A stretch of 5,169 nucleotides of DNA from an uncultured Prevotellaceae bacterium (GTDB lineage: Bacteria > Bacteroidota > Bacteroidia > Bacteroidales > Bacteroidaceae), in NCBI GenBank assembly GCA_946644025.1, contig CAMPCG010000227.1, positions 1-5,169 of the forward strand, written 5' to 3'. Numbering within the stretch: the first letter of the stretch is position 1; every line of letters starts with the position of its first letter. The translations under genes were made by a program, and so were the position numbers. Shown here piece by piece: positions 4,854-5,169 of the stretch. The notes beneath the pieces were generated by a model. The model was not told where the DNA came from and did not search any database. It saw only the letters and a list, made by a program, of their open reading frames with translations.

Positions 4854-5169
4854 ATGATTGAACCCTTGTACATTTACATCGCAGTGGCCGTGCTGCTGCT
4901 CTTCGTGTTCATCTTTATCTCCTACGTGAAGGCCCCGCCCTCGTTTGCCTACATCATCTCGGGCCTGTCGAAGGAGCCGCGCGTGCTCATCGGCTCGGGC
5001 GGATTCCGCATACCCTTCTTCGAGCGGCTCGACAAGGTCTACCTGGGCCAGATTACGGTAGACATCAAGACCGAGGAGAGCGTGCCCACGAACGACTTCA
5101 TCAACGTCGACGTGGACGCCGTGGCCAAGATTCGCGTGACGCCCAACAACGAGGGCACACGCCTGGCCG
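4854..5169 (+). CDS. Flotillin/SPFH-domain membrane protein, N-terminal part (runs off the window)
   Basis: The first 105 residues are present and the frame stays open at the right edge. Residues 5-25 (LYIYIAVAVLLLFVFIFISY and V25) form one hydrophobic helix that would anchor the protein in the inner membrane with almost no N-terminal tail. A flotillin-type SPFH start follows: KAPPSFAYIISG (26-37), a GSGGFRIPFFERLDKV stretch (47-62), and LGQITVDIKTEESVPTND (64-81) leading into the beta-strand NVDVDAVAKIRV (84-95). Bacterial flotillins oligomerise and organise membrane microdomains through a C-terminal coiled coil, which is not in this window. Full-length relatives are usually about 450-560 residues. 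It could be a YqiK/FloT-type protein. HflK/HflC or stomatin are less likely because of the GGFRIPFFE and SVPTND signatures. ATG 4854 is preceded by a good promoter and the AT-rich leader expected in this phylum. It is divergent from nadC. Confidence 0.85.
   Translation, partial: MIEPLYIYIAVAVLLLFVFIFISYVKAPPSFAYIISGLSKEPRVLIGSGGFRIPFFERLDKVYLGQITVDIKTEESVPTNDFINVDVDAVAKIRVTPNNEGTRLA

Overview
The window looks like chromosomal DNA from a Bacteroidetes bacterium, most likely a Prevotella-like gut or oral member of the Bacteroidales. Three things point there: promoter boxes of the Bacteroidetes form TAnnTTTG lie upstream of three gene starts, Shine-Dalgarno sequences are absent from the start regions, and a secreted pectin-lyase carries C-terminal add-on domains typical of the group. 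Coding DNA is GC-rich (strong GC3, many GGC/GAC/GCC codons), while the spacers are AT-rich. Species cannot be decided from the sequence alone.

Layout from left to right. Positions 1-198 hold no supported gene. There is a strong hairpin (75-118), probably the terminator of a gene off the left edge, then a promoter region. Positions 199-948 (+) encode a GT2 glycosyltransferase of the polyprenol-phosphate mannose synthase (DPM1-like) type. Only 21 bases later, 970-3576 (+) encodes an 868-residue secreted PL11 rhamnogalacturonan lyase that ends in an extra beta-rich domain and a complete two-repeat dockerin-like calcium-binding module. Positions 3577-3742 are a remarkable spacer between convergent genes: a long inverted repeat built from an 11-bp tandem unit, with runs of G on the sense strand of both neighbouring genes. 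Positions 3743-4597 (-) encode quinolinate phosphoribosyltransferase, nadC. Positions 4598-4853 form a divergent control region with a nested palindrome in the presumed nadC leader, promoters pointing both ways and an operator-like palindrome between them. From 4854 to the right edge is the start of a flotillin/SPFH membrane protein, cut off by the window.

Functionally these are separate jobs rather than one obvious pathway: lipid-linked mannose supply at the inner membrane, extracellular or periplasmic cleavage of the pectin backbone, NAD synthesis from quinolinate, and membrane organisation. The genes are ordinary family members. The less ordinary signals are the lyase's C-terminal architecture and the three structured spacers, above all the 3577-3732 repeat. 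I found no CRISPR array, transposase, tRNA or rRNA, and no convincing new defence or mobile system.
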